A stretch of 45,301 nucleotides of DNA. Source: Lachnospira hominis (ex Liu et al. 2021). Its GTDB lineage: Bacteria > Bacillota > Clostridia > Lachnospirales > Lachnospiraceae. The notes beneath the pieces were generated by a model, which was not told the DNA's origin, did not search any database, and saw only the letters and a list, made by a program, of their open reading frames with translations. A program made the translations under genes and the position numbers. The stretch spans positions 1 to 45,301 of the forward strand of contig NZ_JACOPD010000012.1 in NCBI RefSeq assembly GCF_014287955.1, written 5' to 3'. Below are positions 15,054 through 22,131 of the stretch, one piece after another (the stretch's first letter is position 1; each line of letters starts with the position of its first letter).

Positions 15054-16209
15054 ATGGATCAGGAAAAGAAACAGGCAATTGCACTTATGCGTTATTCATC
15101 CGGATGGCTCCATTAAACACTATGCTCCGGCCACTTTCGAAAGATGGTACCGCAATTATAAGAATTCGGGTTTTGATTCCCTTATACCTTCAGGAAGGGA
15201 AGACCAGGGCATACCACGTAAGCTTGATTATGAACTTCAGGAACAGATTAAATATCTCAAAACCAACTATCCACACATGTCTGCTTCTGCTATCTACAGA
15301 CAGCTTCACGAAAACGGAAGCATCAAAAAAGGGGATGTATCTGAATCCACGGTTAACAGATATATTAATCTCCTGGCTCTTAAGCTCAAAACAACCAGCA
15401 ATCAGGATATGCGCCGCTATGAAAGACCTCACATAAATGAAGTATGGTGTGGTGATTCAAGTGTTGGTCCTTATCTGAAAACTCCTGATGGTAAAAAACA
15501 TAAGGTTTATATCATTGCACTTATAGATGATGCAAGCAGATTTATTGTTGGTATTGATGTGTTTTTTAATGATAACTTTGTAAATCTTATGTCTGTCATT
15601 AAATCTGCTGTTGCAAAATATGGCCGTCCTAAGATTTTTAACTTTGATAACGGTTCCAGCTATAAAAACAAACAGATGGAACTGCTGGCTGCCCGTATTG
15701 GCTCTGTTATTCATTATGACCAGCCTTATACTCCAACCCAGAAAGCCAAAATCGAGAGATGGTTCCGCACCATGAAGGACCAGTGGATGTCTTCTCTTGA
15801 TATCAGGGATTTTCATTCCCTTGATGAACTTCGTGGTAACCTTTTAGCTTATGTCCAGAAGTATAATCAGTCTGTCCATTCTTCACTGAAAGGATTATCA
15901 CCTCAGGACAGATTTTTTTCTGAACCTGACCATATAAGGTGCTTATCAGACGAAGAAATAGAAAAAGATTTTCTTCTTGAAATTGAACGCCGTGTATCTT
16001 CCGATAGTGTTATTGTAATTGACCAGATAGAATACGAGGTTGACTGCAGGTTTGCAAAGCAACGTATTAAACTGAGATATTCTCCTGATTTTGAAGATAT
16101 ATTTATTATGGAATCTGATGGCACTCTGACGCCAATCAGACTTCTTAACAAAACTGAAAATGCATTTATCAAACGTGAAAAAATACATTTATGCAGAGGT
16201 GAAGAATAA
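15054..16209 (+). pseudogene. DDE (rve-type) transposase with an N-terminal deletion and frameshift
   Basis: An ATG at 15054 with AGGAGG upstream starts MDQEKKQAIALMRYS, but that frame stops after about 20 codons. The body of the transposase continues in the +1 frame from HPDGSIKHYAPATFERWYRN onwards. The expected linking segment (probably 20-30 residues in relatives, from memory) is missing, so a short out-of-frame deletion has occurred near 15095. The body has the HTH regions and the integrase core with Asp in VWCGDSSVG, Asp in FNFDNGSSY and Glu in KIERWFRTM. A shorter product from an ATG at 15079 could be made but would lack the N-terminal helix. Its end overlaps the ATPase start by one base. 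Confidence 0.7.
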
Positions 16210-17012
16210 TGGACTATTTTACAAGATATGGTCTGGAATTCAATCCGTTTATAAAGAATTCCAAAGAAATCCCTGTTAATACATCTGAATACAAAGAAAC
16301 TTTATTCAGACTGGATTATCTTGCAAAAACCAAAGGATTTGGCATACTTACAGGAAGTGCAGGCAGAGGTAAAACAACAGCCATAAGAAACTGGGCTTCA
16401 ACTCTGAATCCCTCACTTTATAAGGTTGTTTATTCTTCATTATCAACCCTTACGCCTAATGATTTCTACAGAAATCTGGTAAAAGAACTCGGTAATGAGC
16501 CTGCTTTTAAAAAACCTGATAACTTCCGTATTATTCAGGAAGAAATCACCCGACTGTCCATTGAAAAGAGAAAGACGCCTGTAATCATCATTGACGAAGC
16601 CAATTACATTAACAATGCCATCTTAAATGATTTAAAAATACTTTTTAATTTTGAGATGGATTCCAGAGATCGTGCCGCCATTTTACTTGCCGGGCTTCCA
16701 AAACTTAACTCAACTCTCCAGTTACAGATTCATGAACCATTAAAGCAGCGTATTGTTATGAATTATAATCTCGATGGACTTTCAAAAGATGAAGGAAAAG
16801 CCTACATATATGAGAAGCTCAAAGGTGCAGGCTGTAATCAGACCATCTTTGAGGAAGCTGCTATTGAAGCTATACTTAATGCCGCTGATGGCACACCCAG
16901 ATTAATTAATAAATACTGTAATGCAGCCATACTCATAGGTGATACACACAAAGTAAATCTCATCACAACTGACATTGTTATGCAGGCAATCAACGATTGC
17001 GAACTGGGTTAA
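16209..17012 (+). CDS. ExeA/TniB-like AAA+ ATPase of the transposon
   Basis: The 267-residue protein has Walker A GSAGRGKTT (residues 49-57), Walker B VIIIDEA (about 124-130), a sensor region LLAGLPKLN and the arginine-containing C-terminal lid. It matches the transposition-helper ATPase family (IstB/TniB/ExeA-like), which selects targets and activates the DDE transposase. GAGGTG precedes the ATG, which shares a base with the transposase stop. It appears intact although its partner is broken. Confidence 0.85.
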   Translation: MDYFTRYGLEFNPFIKNSKEIPVNTSEYKETLFRLDYLAKTKGFGILTGSAGRGKTTAIRNWASTLNPSLYKVVYSSLSTLTPNDFYRNLVKELGNEPAFKKPDNFRIIQEEITRLSIEKRKTPVIIIDEANYINNAILNDLKILFNFEMDSRDRAAILLAGLPKLNSTLQLQIHEPLKQRIVMNYNLDGLSKDEGKAYIYEKLKGAGCNQTIFEEAAIEAILNAADGTPRLINKYCNAAILIGDTHKVNLITTDIVMQAINDCELG

Positions 17013-17018
17013 TCACGA

Positions 17019-17056
17019 AATTCCTCATTCACTTTATTTGAATGGGGAATTTTTTA
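17019..17056 (+). terminator. Terminator after the transposon ATPase
   Basis: A 13-bp stem with one wobble (arms at 17019-17031 and 17039-17051) followed by a T run. Confidence 0.85.
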
Positions 17057-17161
17057 TATGCATAATCCATTGCAAACAATGTGCAGATATATCTAAAAGC
17101 TATACTTTTTTTACTTTATTTAATGTGAAAGATGAAGCATCATTTAATGTGCTAAACAACA

Positions 17162-17629
17162 CTTTATGCATCCTTCTTTCCATTGTCTGAACACGAATGT
17201 TCTCACGTTCAATCTCTGCCACTGCTGACAGAACAGATATCATAAGCTTTCCGGCATCTTTGGATGAATCTATTCCATCCTCTACACAAATCAGGTTCAC
17301 TCCAAAATCCTGCATTACTTGTAATGTTGCAAGTACATCTGCCGCATTTCTGCCGCATTTCTTCCAAATCTAGAAAGTTTAAATACAAGCACATAAGATA
17401 CTCCATCTTTTCCTGACTTAATATCCCCCATCATCTGATTAAATGAAACTCTTCCCTCTATTGATTTGCCGGATTTTCCAGCATCCTCATACTCACCGGC
17501 AATTTCATATTCATTATAGTCGCAGAACGCTTTCATTTTTGTTTTCTGTGCATCCAAAGAATAGCCGTCTATCTGCATGGTTGTGGAAACACGGGTGTAT
17601 AAATATACTTTGATTTTTTCTTTCTTCAA
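17162..17629 (-). pseudogene. Serine recombinase, N-terminal catalytic part, frameshifted and 3'-truncated
   Basis: The resolvase domain starts KVYLYTRVSTTMQIDGYSLD with the catalytic Ser in RVST, and continues to FKLSRFGRNAA. The frame then breaks because an 11-base unit, TCTGCCGCATT, occurs twice in tandem (17338-17348 and 17349-17359). Removing one copy restores DVLATLQVMQDFGVNLICVE and then SVLSAVAEIERENIRVQTME. The transposon end cuts the gene after about residue 150, so the DNA-binding C-terminus is lost. The likely start is a TTG at 17629 with GGAGGTG upstream inside the KilA-N gene end. A GTG within that site is the alternative. Confidence 0.85.
17338..17359. repeat. 11-bp tandem duplication
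   Basis: Two exact adjacent copies of TCTGCCGCATT. The duplication shifts the recombinase frame by 11 bases. Confidence 0.95.
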
Positions 17630-17630
17630 T

Positions 17631-18488
17631 TTATGTATCACCTCCAGGAAGTGCAGAAACCACTGATAAATTGATACTGGCTAATGTATCCATCTGTCTG
17701 ATTGCCAAATTTCTAAGCAATATAAGTCTTTCCGATTGAGGTTTCCCCTGCTCAATTAAAATTGCATTATAGCTCTCCATATTTGCCAATACCAACAACT
17801 GATTTAAATTTGCGTCATCACGCACATTCCCTTTTTTACCCGGATTATTATTTTTCCATTGCTTGGCAGTCTGACCAAATAAAGCTACATTTAAAAGATC
17901 TGCTTCACTGGCATATGTATAAGCAATCTGCTCCGGTGTCAGCTCTGGTGGAATCAAATTTTCCTTCACCGCATCCGTGTGAATACGGTAGTTCACCTTT
18001 GATAAAGCTCTGTTCAAGTTCCAGTCCAATGAAAGGCGACTGTTTTCATCTTGTTTTAACCTGCGGTAATCTTTCATAATATACAGTTGAAATTCCGGAG
18101 AAATCCATGTAGCAAATGCCATTGCAATATCGCTATGTGCATAAGTTCCTCCGCCATATCTGCCTGCTTTTGACACTATTCCAATAGCATTGGTCTGTTC
18201 AATCCATTTGGTTGGCGTCATAACAAACCTGTTTAATCCCGCCTCACTTCTAACCGCCTCGAATTGCATACGGTTAAAATCTGGATTATGAAGTTCTTCC
18301 CAAACAGCCAAAAACTCAACTGTATTTCTGTTTCGCATCCAGTTCTGAATGACAAATCTGGGATCATTATCATTTCTATATTTCGCAATATCTGTCAACG
18401 AAATATATTCATTTTCAAAATCTTTCGTGTAAATTCCAATATCAATTCCTTTTGCGTGAATAATTTCCCTAACTATTTTATTCGCCAT
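17631..18488 (-). CDS. KilA-N domain protein
   Basis: The 285-residue protein has a KilA-N domain in its first half: YISLTDIAKYRNDNDPRFVI, then NWMRNRNTVEFLAVWEELHN and the conserved WIEQTNAIGIVSKAGRYGGG with THAHSDIAMAFATWISPEF-like residues. KilA-N proteins are phage and mobile-element DNA-binding proteins whose function in bacteria is largely unknown. A helical C-terminal part (from about residue 175) includes QIAYTYASEADLLNVALFG. GGAGGAATAG lies before the ATG, inside the end of the XRE gene two bases upstream. The next gene is the broken recombinase. Confidence 0.85.
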   Translation of the reverse strand: MANKIVREIIHAKGIDIGIYTKDFENEYISLTDIAKYRNDNDPRFVIQNWMRNRNTVEFLAVWEELHNPDFNRMQFEAVRSEAGLNRFVMTPTKWIEQTNAIGIVSKAGRYGGGTYAHSDIAMAFATWISPEFQLYIMKDYRRLKQDENSRLSLDWNLNRALSKVNYRIHTDAVKENLIPPELTPEQIAYTYASEADLLNVALFGQTAKQWKNNNPGKKGNVRDDANLNQLLVLANMESYNAILIEQGKPQSERLILLRNLAIRQMDTLASINLSVVSALPGGDT

Positions 18489-18490
18489 CT

Positions 18491-18856
18491 CTATTCCTCC
18501 ACCATATTCTCCATCTGTTCCAACTTCTGCAAAGCTTTCATATACGCCATGAGTCTTTTATATTGCTCATCTCCAAGGCTGTGAATCTGCTTTAAAATCT
18601 TAATATCCGACCTGGTTACTTCATAATTTGCATGTTCATCTTTATATTCAGGATCAATTCCATTTCCTGTCAAAAGCTGTTCGGGAGTAATCTCCAATGC
18701 ATCACATATAGACAACAGGCAGTCCGCTTTGGGATTTGTCTTTTTCTTCTTCCAGTCACTAATATTACTTGTTGCAATCCCGGTCCTTTTTGAAAGTTCC
18801 AACTGGGTCATGTTCTTCTTTTCCATCATATAAAAAATTCTTTCACTGATAATCAT
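18491..18856 (-). CDS. XRE-family regulator of the KilA-N operon
   Basis: From the ATG at 18856 (GGAGGG upstream) the 121-residue protein has an HTH over residues 4-58 (ERIFYMMEKKNMTQLELSKR, then TGIATSNISDWKKKKTNP), followed by a short linker and a C-terminal helix. It has its own promoter with a palindrome CCGTA-TT-TACGG at the transcription start, so autorepression is likely. The longer form from 18895 lacks an RBS. Confidence 0.85.
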   Translation of the reverse strand: MIISERIFYMMEKKNMTQLELSKRTGIATSNISDWKKKKTNPKADCLLSICDALEITPEQLLTGNGIDPEYKDEHANYEVTRSDIKILKQIHSLGDEQYKRLMAYMKALQKLEQMENMVEE

Positions 18857-18904
18857 CTTTCCCTCCATCAGCATTTCATCTATCCGTATTTTCATTTTTC
18901 AATT

Positions 18905-18947
18905 CCGTATTTACGGTTATAATATCATGCGACAACTTTTCTTTCAA
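18905..18947 (-). promoter_or_regulatory. Promoter and operator of the XRE-KilA-N operon
   Basis: On the minus strand TTGAAA (18942-18947), 17-base spacer, TATTAT (18919-18924). The palindrome CCGTATTTACGG (18905-18916) covers the expected start site. Confidence 0.65.
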
Positions 18948-19062
18948 CAGATATTTTTGTATTTCTGAACTTTATTATATTCTTCTCTTTATATAGCTCC
19001 GTGTACAACTGTCTTATTCTTTCCCTACGAAGATAAAAATCCGGATCAGGCAAATTATCCAA
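18925..19062 (-). pseudogene. Short protein-like frame, probable gene remnant
   Basis: A frame from a TTG at 19062 to a TGA at 18925 reads LDNLPDPDFYLRRERIRQLY and continues TELYKEKNIIKFRNTKISVE. This looks like real protein sequence but is only 45 codons with no clear RBS. It is preceded in frame by a stop. Family not recognised; probably the tail of a lost gene. Confidence 0.3.
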
Positions 19063-19322
19063 ACAATCGATATGCTAATAGTTCCCCCTTTTAATCACAT
19101 ATCATTATAAATCCATAATGTCATAAGTATCATATATGTATGAACTTGTAAATCGCTCCTTTTGCGACTTGTCTAGGTCATGCAGATTGTCCGTATATAT
19201 AGGTGGGTGCGGTTACAATCTCGCTTTTCATTTCAAGAAATATCGTGTAACTACTTCTCAAAATTTTATATATTTTTTCCTCTATACAGGCGATTTTCAT
19301 GGCTTTTCACTCTTAAAAGCAT
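19063..19322. other. Intergenic region, no gene seen
   Basis: AT-rich sequence with no frame that reads like protein on either strand. It separates the accessory block from the conserved chromosome genes. Confidence 0.5.
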
Positions 19323-19362
19323 TAAAAAAGCACTTTCAGCTTTTTATAGCCAAAAGTGCAAT
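19323..19362 (-). terminator. Terminator after the cysteine-cluster gene
   Basis: On the minus strand GCACTTTT pairs with AAAGTGC and is followed by six T. Confidence 0.75.
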
Positions 19363-19390
19363 TTATATACCTGCAAACTATCTATTCAAG

Positions 19391-20047
19391 TTACCATTCC
19401 ATCATTTCTTTTATTGCAAAAGGTAATACATACAATCCATTACGAGGTGGTCTTGCCGTTAAAATTCTCTCGAATACCCTATGCTCCCAATCACCATATT
19501 TTATAGTGGACTCTACATCGTAATCTTTTTCACAATCCGCCTTATCACCATAATTTCTATATGACCAACATAACGATGGTCTTACTTTGTAAATCGAACA
19601 GCTATTTTCTTCATCTAAAAAAACACACGGCATTTTTAATTTAAAATACTTGTCTTGAATAACCTCTTCCTTTCTTGTAGTATTTATTACTTTATTGGTA
19701 ATATTATTTTCCTCCAATATATGACATTGTTCTAAGACTTTCCTTTTCAGCTTTTCTCTTTCATCTTTAGAAAGGTTTTCTATGTAAGGCTTTATTGCCA
19801 AACATTCCGACATAGATAATGCAATTAACTGTCTACAGCATGCCGAGCAACCTTTCTCACATGTGCATTTAACTTCAAATTCCTCTTCAATCAAATCAAT
19901 TTGTTTTTCTACCTCTTCTATTTCTTTTGAAAGCCATTTTGAAAGTTTTAAAGGATTAGGTCTTTTAGGTATTTCCTGTTCAAATTTATAATCTTTTGCA
20001 GTCATACCCGACTTGAAAATAAGCCTATCTACAATCTCTTTTTCCAT
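19391..20047 (-). CDS. YkgJ family cysteine-cluster protein
   Basis: The 218-residue protein has the YkgJ-type pattern: CTCEKGCSACCRQL (residues 61-74), MPCVFLDEENSCSIYKVRP (about 139-157) and a later Cys in LCWSYRN. The cysteines presumably bind a metal or Fe-S cluster. The biological role of the family is unknown. GGAGGAGAG precedes the ATG. It has its own terminator and is not closely coupled to rlmD. Confidence 0.8.
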   Translation of the reverse strand: MEKEIVDRLIFKSGMTAKDYKFEQEIPKRPNPLKLSKWLSKEIEEVEKQIDLIEEEFEVKCTCEKGCSACCRQLIALSMSECLAIKPYIENLSKDEREKLKRKVLEQCHILEENNITNKVINTTRKEEVIQDKYFKLKMPCVFLDEENSCSIYKVRPSLCWSYRNYGDKADCEKDYDVESTIKYGDWEHRVFERILTARPPRNGLYVLPFAIKEMMEW

Positions 20048-20218
20048 AATTATCTCTCCTCCTTGTATCTTATATAATTTTATTTCTTGACATGTCTACC
20101 ACTACCAGTTCTATTCCGACACTCACAGGAATTTCTCTTTTTAACTCCTTTTCCAGTACATTTTCTGCATTTGGTGTAAATACAAAATGGTCGAAAAACT
20201 GCGTAAAATCAAGAATTT

Positions 20219-21607
20219 CTAGATATCTGTGCGACATAGCGACACGGCAACCTCCACATGATACGTTCCTGGAAACATGTCCACACAGCACCCACGCTCT
20301 ACCTCGTAGCCGTAGGCCTGCAGCATCTCTAGGTCACGAGCGAGTGATGTCGGTTTACATGAAATATAGACCATGTGGTCAACACCATAGTCGATAATTT
20401 TCTTTAACGCCTTAGGGTGGATTCCGTCACGCGGAGGGTCAAGCACGATTAAGTCAGGACGTTCATTTATGTTATCAAGAGCCTTTAAGACATCTTCAGC
20501 GATGAATTCACAATTTGAAAGTCCGTTAAGTCTGGCATTTTCACGGGCGGCATCGACGGCCTCGGCAACAATTTCCACACCGATTACCTTCTTTGCCACA
20601 GGTGCAAGAATCTGGGCAATTGTACCTGTACCGCTGTAAAGGTCAAATACAATCTTATCTTTTGTCGTTCCGACATATTCCCTTGCCTTTGAATAAAGAA
20701 CTTCTGCCCCGAGCGAGTTCGTCTGGAAAAATGAAAATGCAGAAATATTAAATGTAAGTCCTAGCAGCTCTTCCTGAATATAATCCTGTCCGAAAAGTAT
20801 CTCTGTACGCTCATTTTTTACAACATCAGCAATACTGTCGTTATAAGTATGCAAAAGCCCGACAAATGTTCCGTCAAGCTGAAGATTTCGTAATTTTTCA
20901 GTGATTTCAGACATATCAAAATCAAGCTGGGTTGTTGTTACTATATCAACAAGAATCTGACCTGTTTTTACTGCTTTTCTCACAAGAAGATGTCTTAAAT
21001 ATCCCTCATGTGTCATCTTATGAAAATATGGCAGATTTTTCTCTTTAAAATAGCTGCATACACAATCAAGTATTCTGCTGAAATCGTTATCCACAATTTT
21101 ACAACCGTTTACTGTGACAATATCATATGTACTGTTTCTTTTATGAAGTCCGAGTGCAAGTTCACCGCCTTTTACTTCATCGCCAAAAGTAAATTCCATC
21201 TTATTACGGTAGCTTTCATTAACGGGACTTCCGATTATTCCTTCAAATTCAAAATCACCTTTTACAGCTTCGTCAAGTATGCTTTTCACCTGACTTTCTT
21301 TCATCTTTAACTGCTCGCTATACTCCATGCTCTGATATACACAACCGCCACATTTTCCAAAATATTTACAGACTTTTCCCTCTTCATAACACTTTTTTTC
21401 AAGAGGTGAATTTTCGAGAACTTCAAGCAGTCTTCCTTCACATTTGTCTTTGCGTTTTTTGTTAACTGCAAATCTTACTTTCTGTCCCGGCACTGCATTT
21501 TTAACTATAACTCTTGTCTTCATGCCATCCTCATCAACCCACACATACCCTTTATTAGGAAAATCAATTTTCTCTACATATCCTTCACAAATATCGCCTT
21601 TTCTCAC
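20219..21607 (-). CDS. rlmD: 23S rRNA (uracil-C5)-methyltransferase, RlmD/RumA family
   Basis: The product has an N-terminal TRAM-like domain, a [4Fe-4S] cluster motif CKYFGKCGGC (about residues 79-88), the SAM-binding FDLYSGTGTIAQILA, the substrate motif LDPPRDG and the catalytic Cys in YISCKPTSLARD. It methylates a uracil in 23S rRNA; whether U1939 or U747 (RlmCD) cannot be told here. The GTG at 21607 follows AAGGAG by 5 bases and is preferred over the TTG at 21622. The length (about 462 residues) is normal. Confidence 0.92.
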   Translation of the reverse strand: MRKGDICEGYVEKIDFPNKGYVWVDEDGMKTRVIVKNAVPGQKVRFAVNKKRKDKCEGRLLEVLENSPLEKKCYEEGKVCKYFGKCGGCVYQSMEYSEQLKMKESQVKSILDEAVKGDFEFEGIIGSPVNESYRNKMEFTFGDEVKGGELALGLHKRNSTYDIVTVNGCKIVDNDFSRILDCVCSYFKEKNLPYFHKMTHEGYLRHLLVRKAVKTGQILVDIVTTTQLDFDMSEITEKLRNLQLDGTFVGLLHTYNDSIADVVKNERTEILFGQDYIQEELLGLTFNISAFSFFQTNSLGAEVLYSKAREYVGTTKDKIVFDLYSGTGTIAQILAPVAKKVIGVEIVAEAVDAARENARLNGLSNCEFIAEDVLKALDNINERPDLIVLDPPRDGIHPKALKKIIDYGVDHMVYISCKPTSLARDLEMLQAYGYEVERGCCVDMFPGTYHVEVAVSLCRTDI

Positions 21608-21712
21608 ATATGCTCCTTCCAAGCCTGACAGCTTTAATCTCTATTTTCTCACGACCTGCATAATCCAACATTCTCAGCTTCTACAGGTACAAAATTTATC
21701 CGCTTCATACGT

Positions 21713-21751
21713 AAAATATGCCACCAGCCGAACAGACGCACGACCGGTGGC
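21713..21751 (-). terminator. Hairpin after the acidic membrane protein gene
   Basis: Arms GCCACCAG (21720-21727) and CCGGTGGC (21744-21751) pair with one wobble, followed on the minus strand by ATATTTTA. Weak T run. Confidence 0.5.
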
Positions 21752-21780
21752 AACATTATACTTCCAATTGAATATGATAA

Positions 21781-22047
21781 TTACTTATCTTCTTCTTCAA
21801 AGTCATCCTCGAAATCATCTTCAAAATCGTCATCATAATCATCATCAAAATCATCAAGATAATCTGGTGTAAAATATCTGTATACACCATATGCAATTGC
21901 TGCTATAGCAGCTACGGCACCGATTACTGCAAGAACAATAAGCACCCATTTACAGCACTTATTTTTTTCTTCCTCTTCTTCCTTCTTGTGGAGAAGTTCA
22001 CCAAGCTTGCTGGCTGCAATTAATTCTTCAATCTTATCTTTATTCAT
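21781..22047 (-). CDS. Small membrane protein with acidic repeat tail
   Basis: The 88-residue protein starts MNKDKIEELIAASKLGELL, has a Glu/Lys stretch, CC and a membrane helix (WVLIVLAVIGAVAAIAAIAYG, about residues 34-54). It ends in an Asp/Glu-rich repeat built on DDDFED and EDDFE. Short proteins of this layout are common in Lachnospiraceae with no known function. The ATG at 22047 follows AAAGGGG. It lies between rlmD and pcrA in the same direction. Confidence 0.7.
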   Translation of the reverse strand: MNKDKIEELIAASKLGELLHKKEEEEEKNKCCKWVLIVLAVIGAVAAIAAIAYGVYRYFTPDYLDDFDDDYDDDFEDDFEDDFEEEDK

Positions 22048-22131
22048 AATATATGCCCCTTTCATTTATTTCTTCAATTTCATCATTTCAATTTTTTATA
22101 AAATCATTGTATCATAAAAAAAACGATTTTA

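Larger units (their letters stand above)
14241..17161 (+). mobile_element. Transposon with DUF6431 protein, DDE transposase and AAA+ ATPase
   Basis: The ends match as imperfect inverted repeats. The left end begins TGTTATTCATCAAATTA at 14241; the right end, read inward, begins TGTTGTTTAGCACATTA at 17161. The consensus is TGTTRTTYAKCAMATTA. Each end carries a second internal copy of part of the repeat: TCAAATTA at 14250 and 14284, ATTTAATGTG at 17118 and 17142. Such subterminal repeats are expected as transposase binding sites. The cargo is three plus-strand genes. The flanking bases (GATTC left, CTTTA right) do not form a duplication, and the flanking genes differ, so an adjacent deletion or recombination followed insertion. 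Confidence 0.75.

Noticed and set aside
14236..17166. Target-site duplication around the transposon
   Set aside because: The five bases on each side differ (GATTC and CTTTA), and shifting the ends by a few bases does not give a match.
4690..17629. The two serine recombinase fragments (4.7-5.6 kb and 17.2-17.6 kb) as halves of one split gene
   Set aside because: Both are read on the minus strand, but their sequences belong to different recombinase subtypes, and the intervening region contains intact unrelated operons.
20070..20241. Open frame downstream of and overlapping the end of rlmD (reads LDFTQFFDHFVFTPNAENV)
   Set aside because: It has no RBS-supported start, and rlmD itself ends normally at 20219. 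It could be the tail of a lost gene but cannot be supported.
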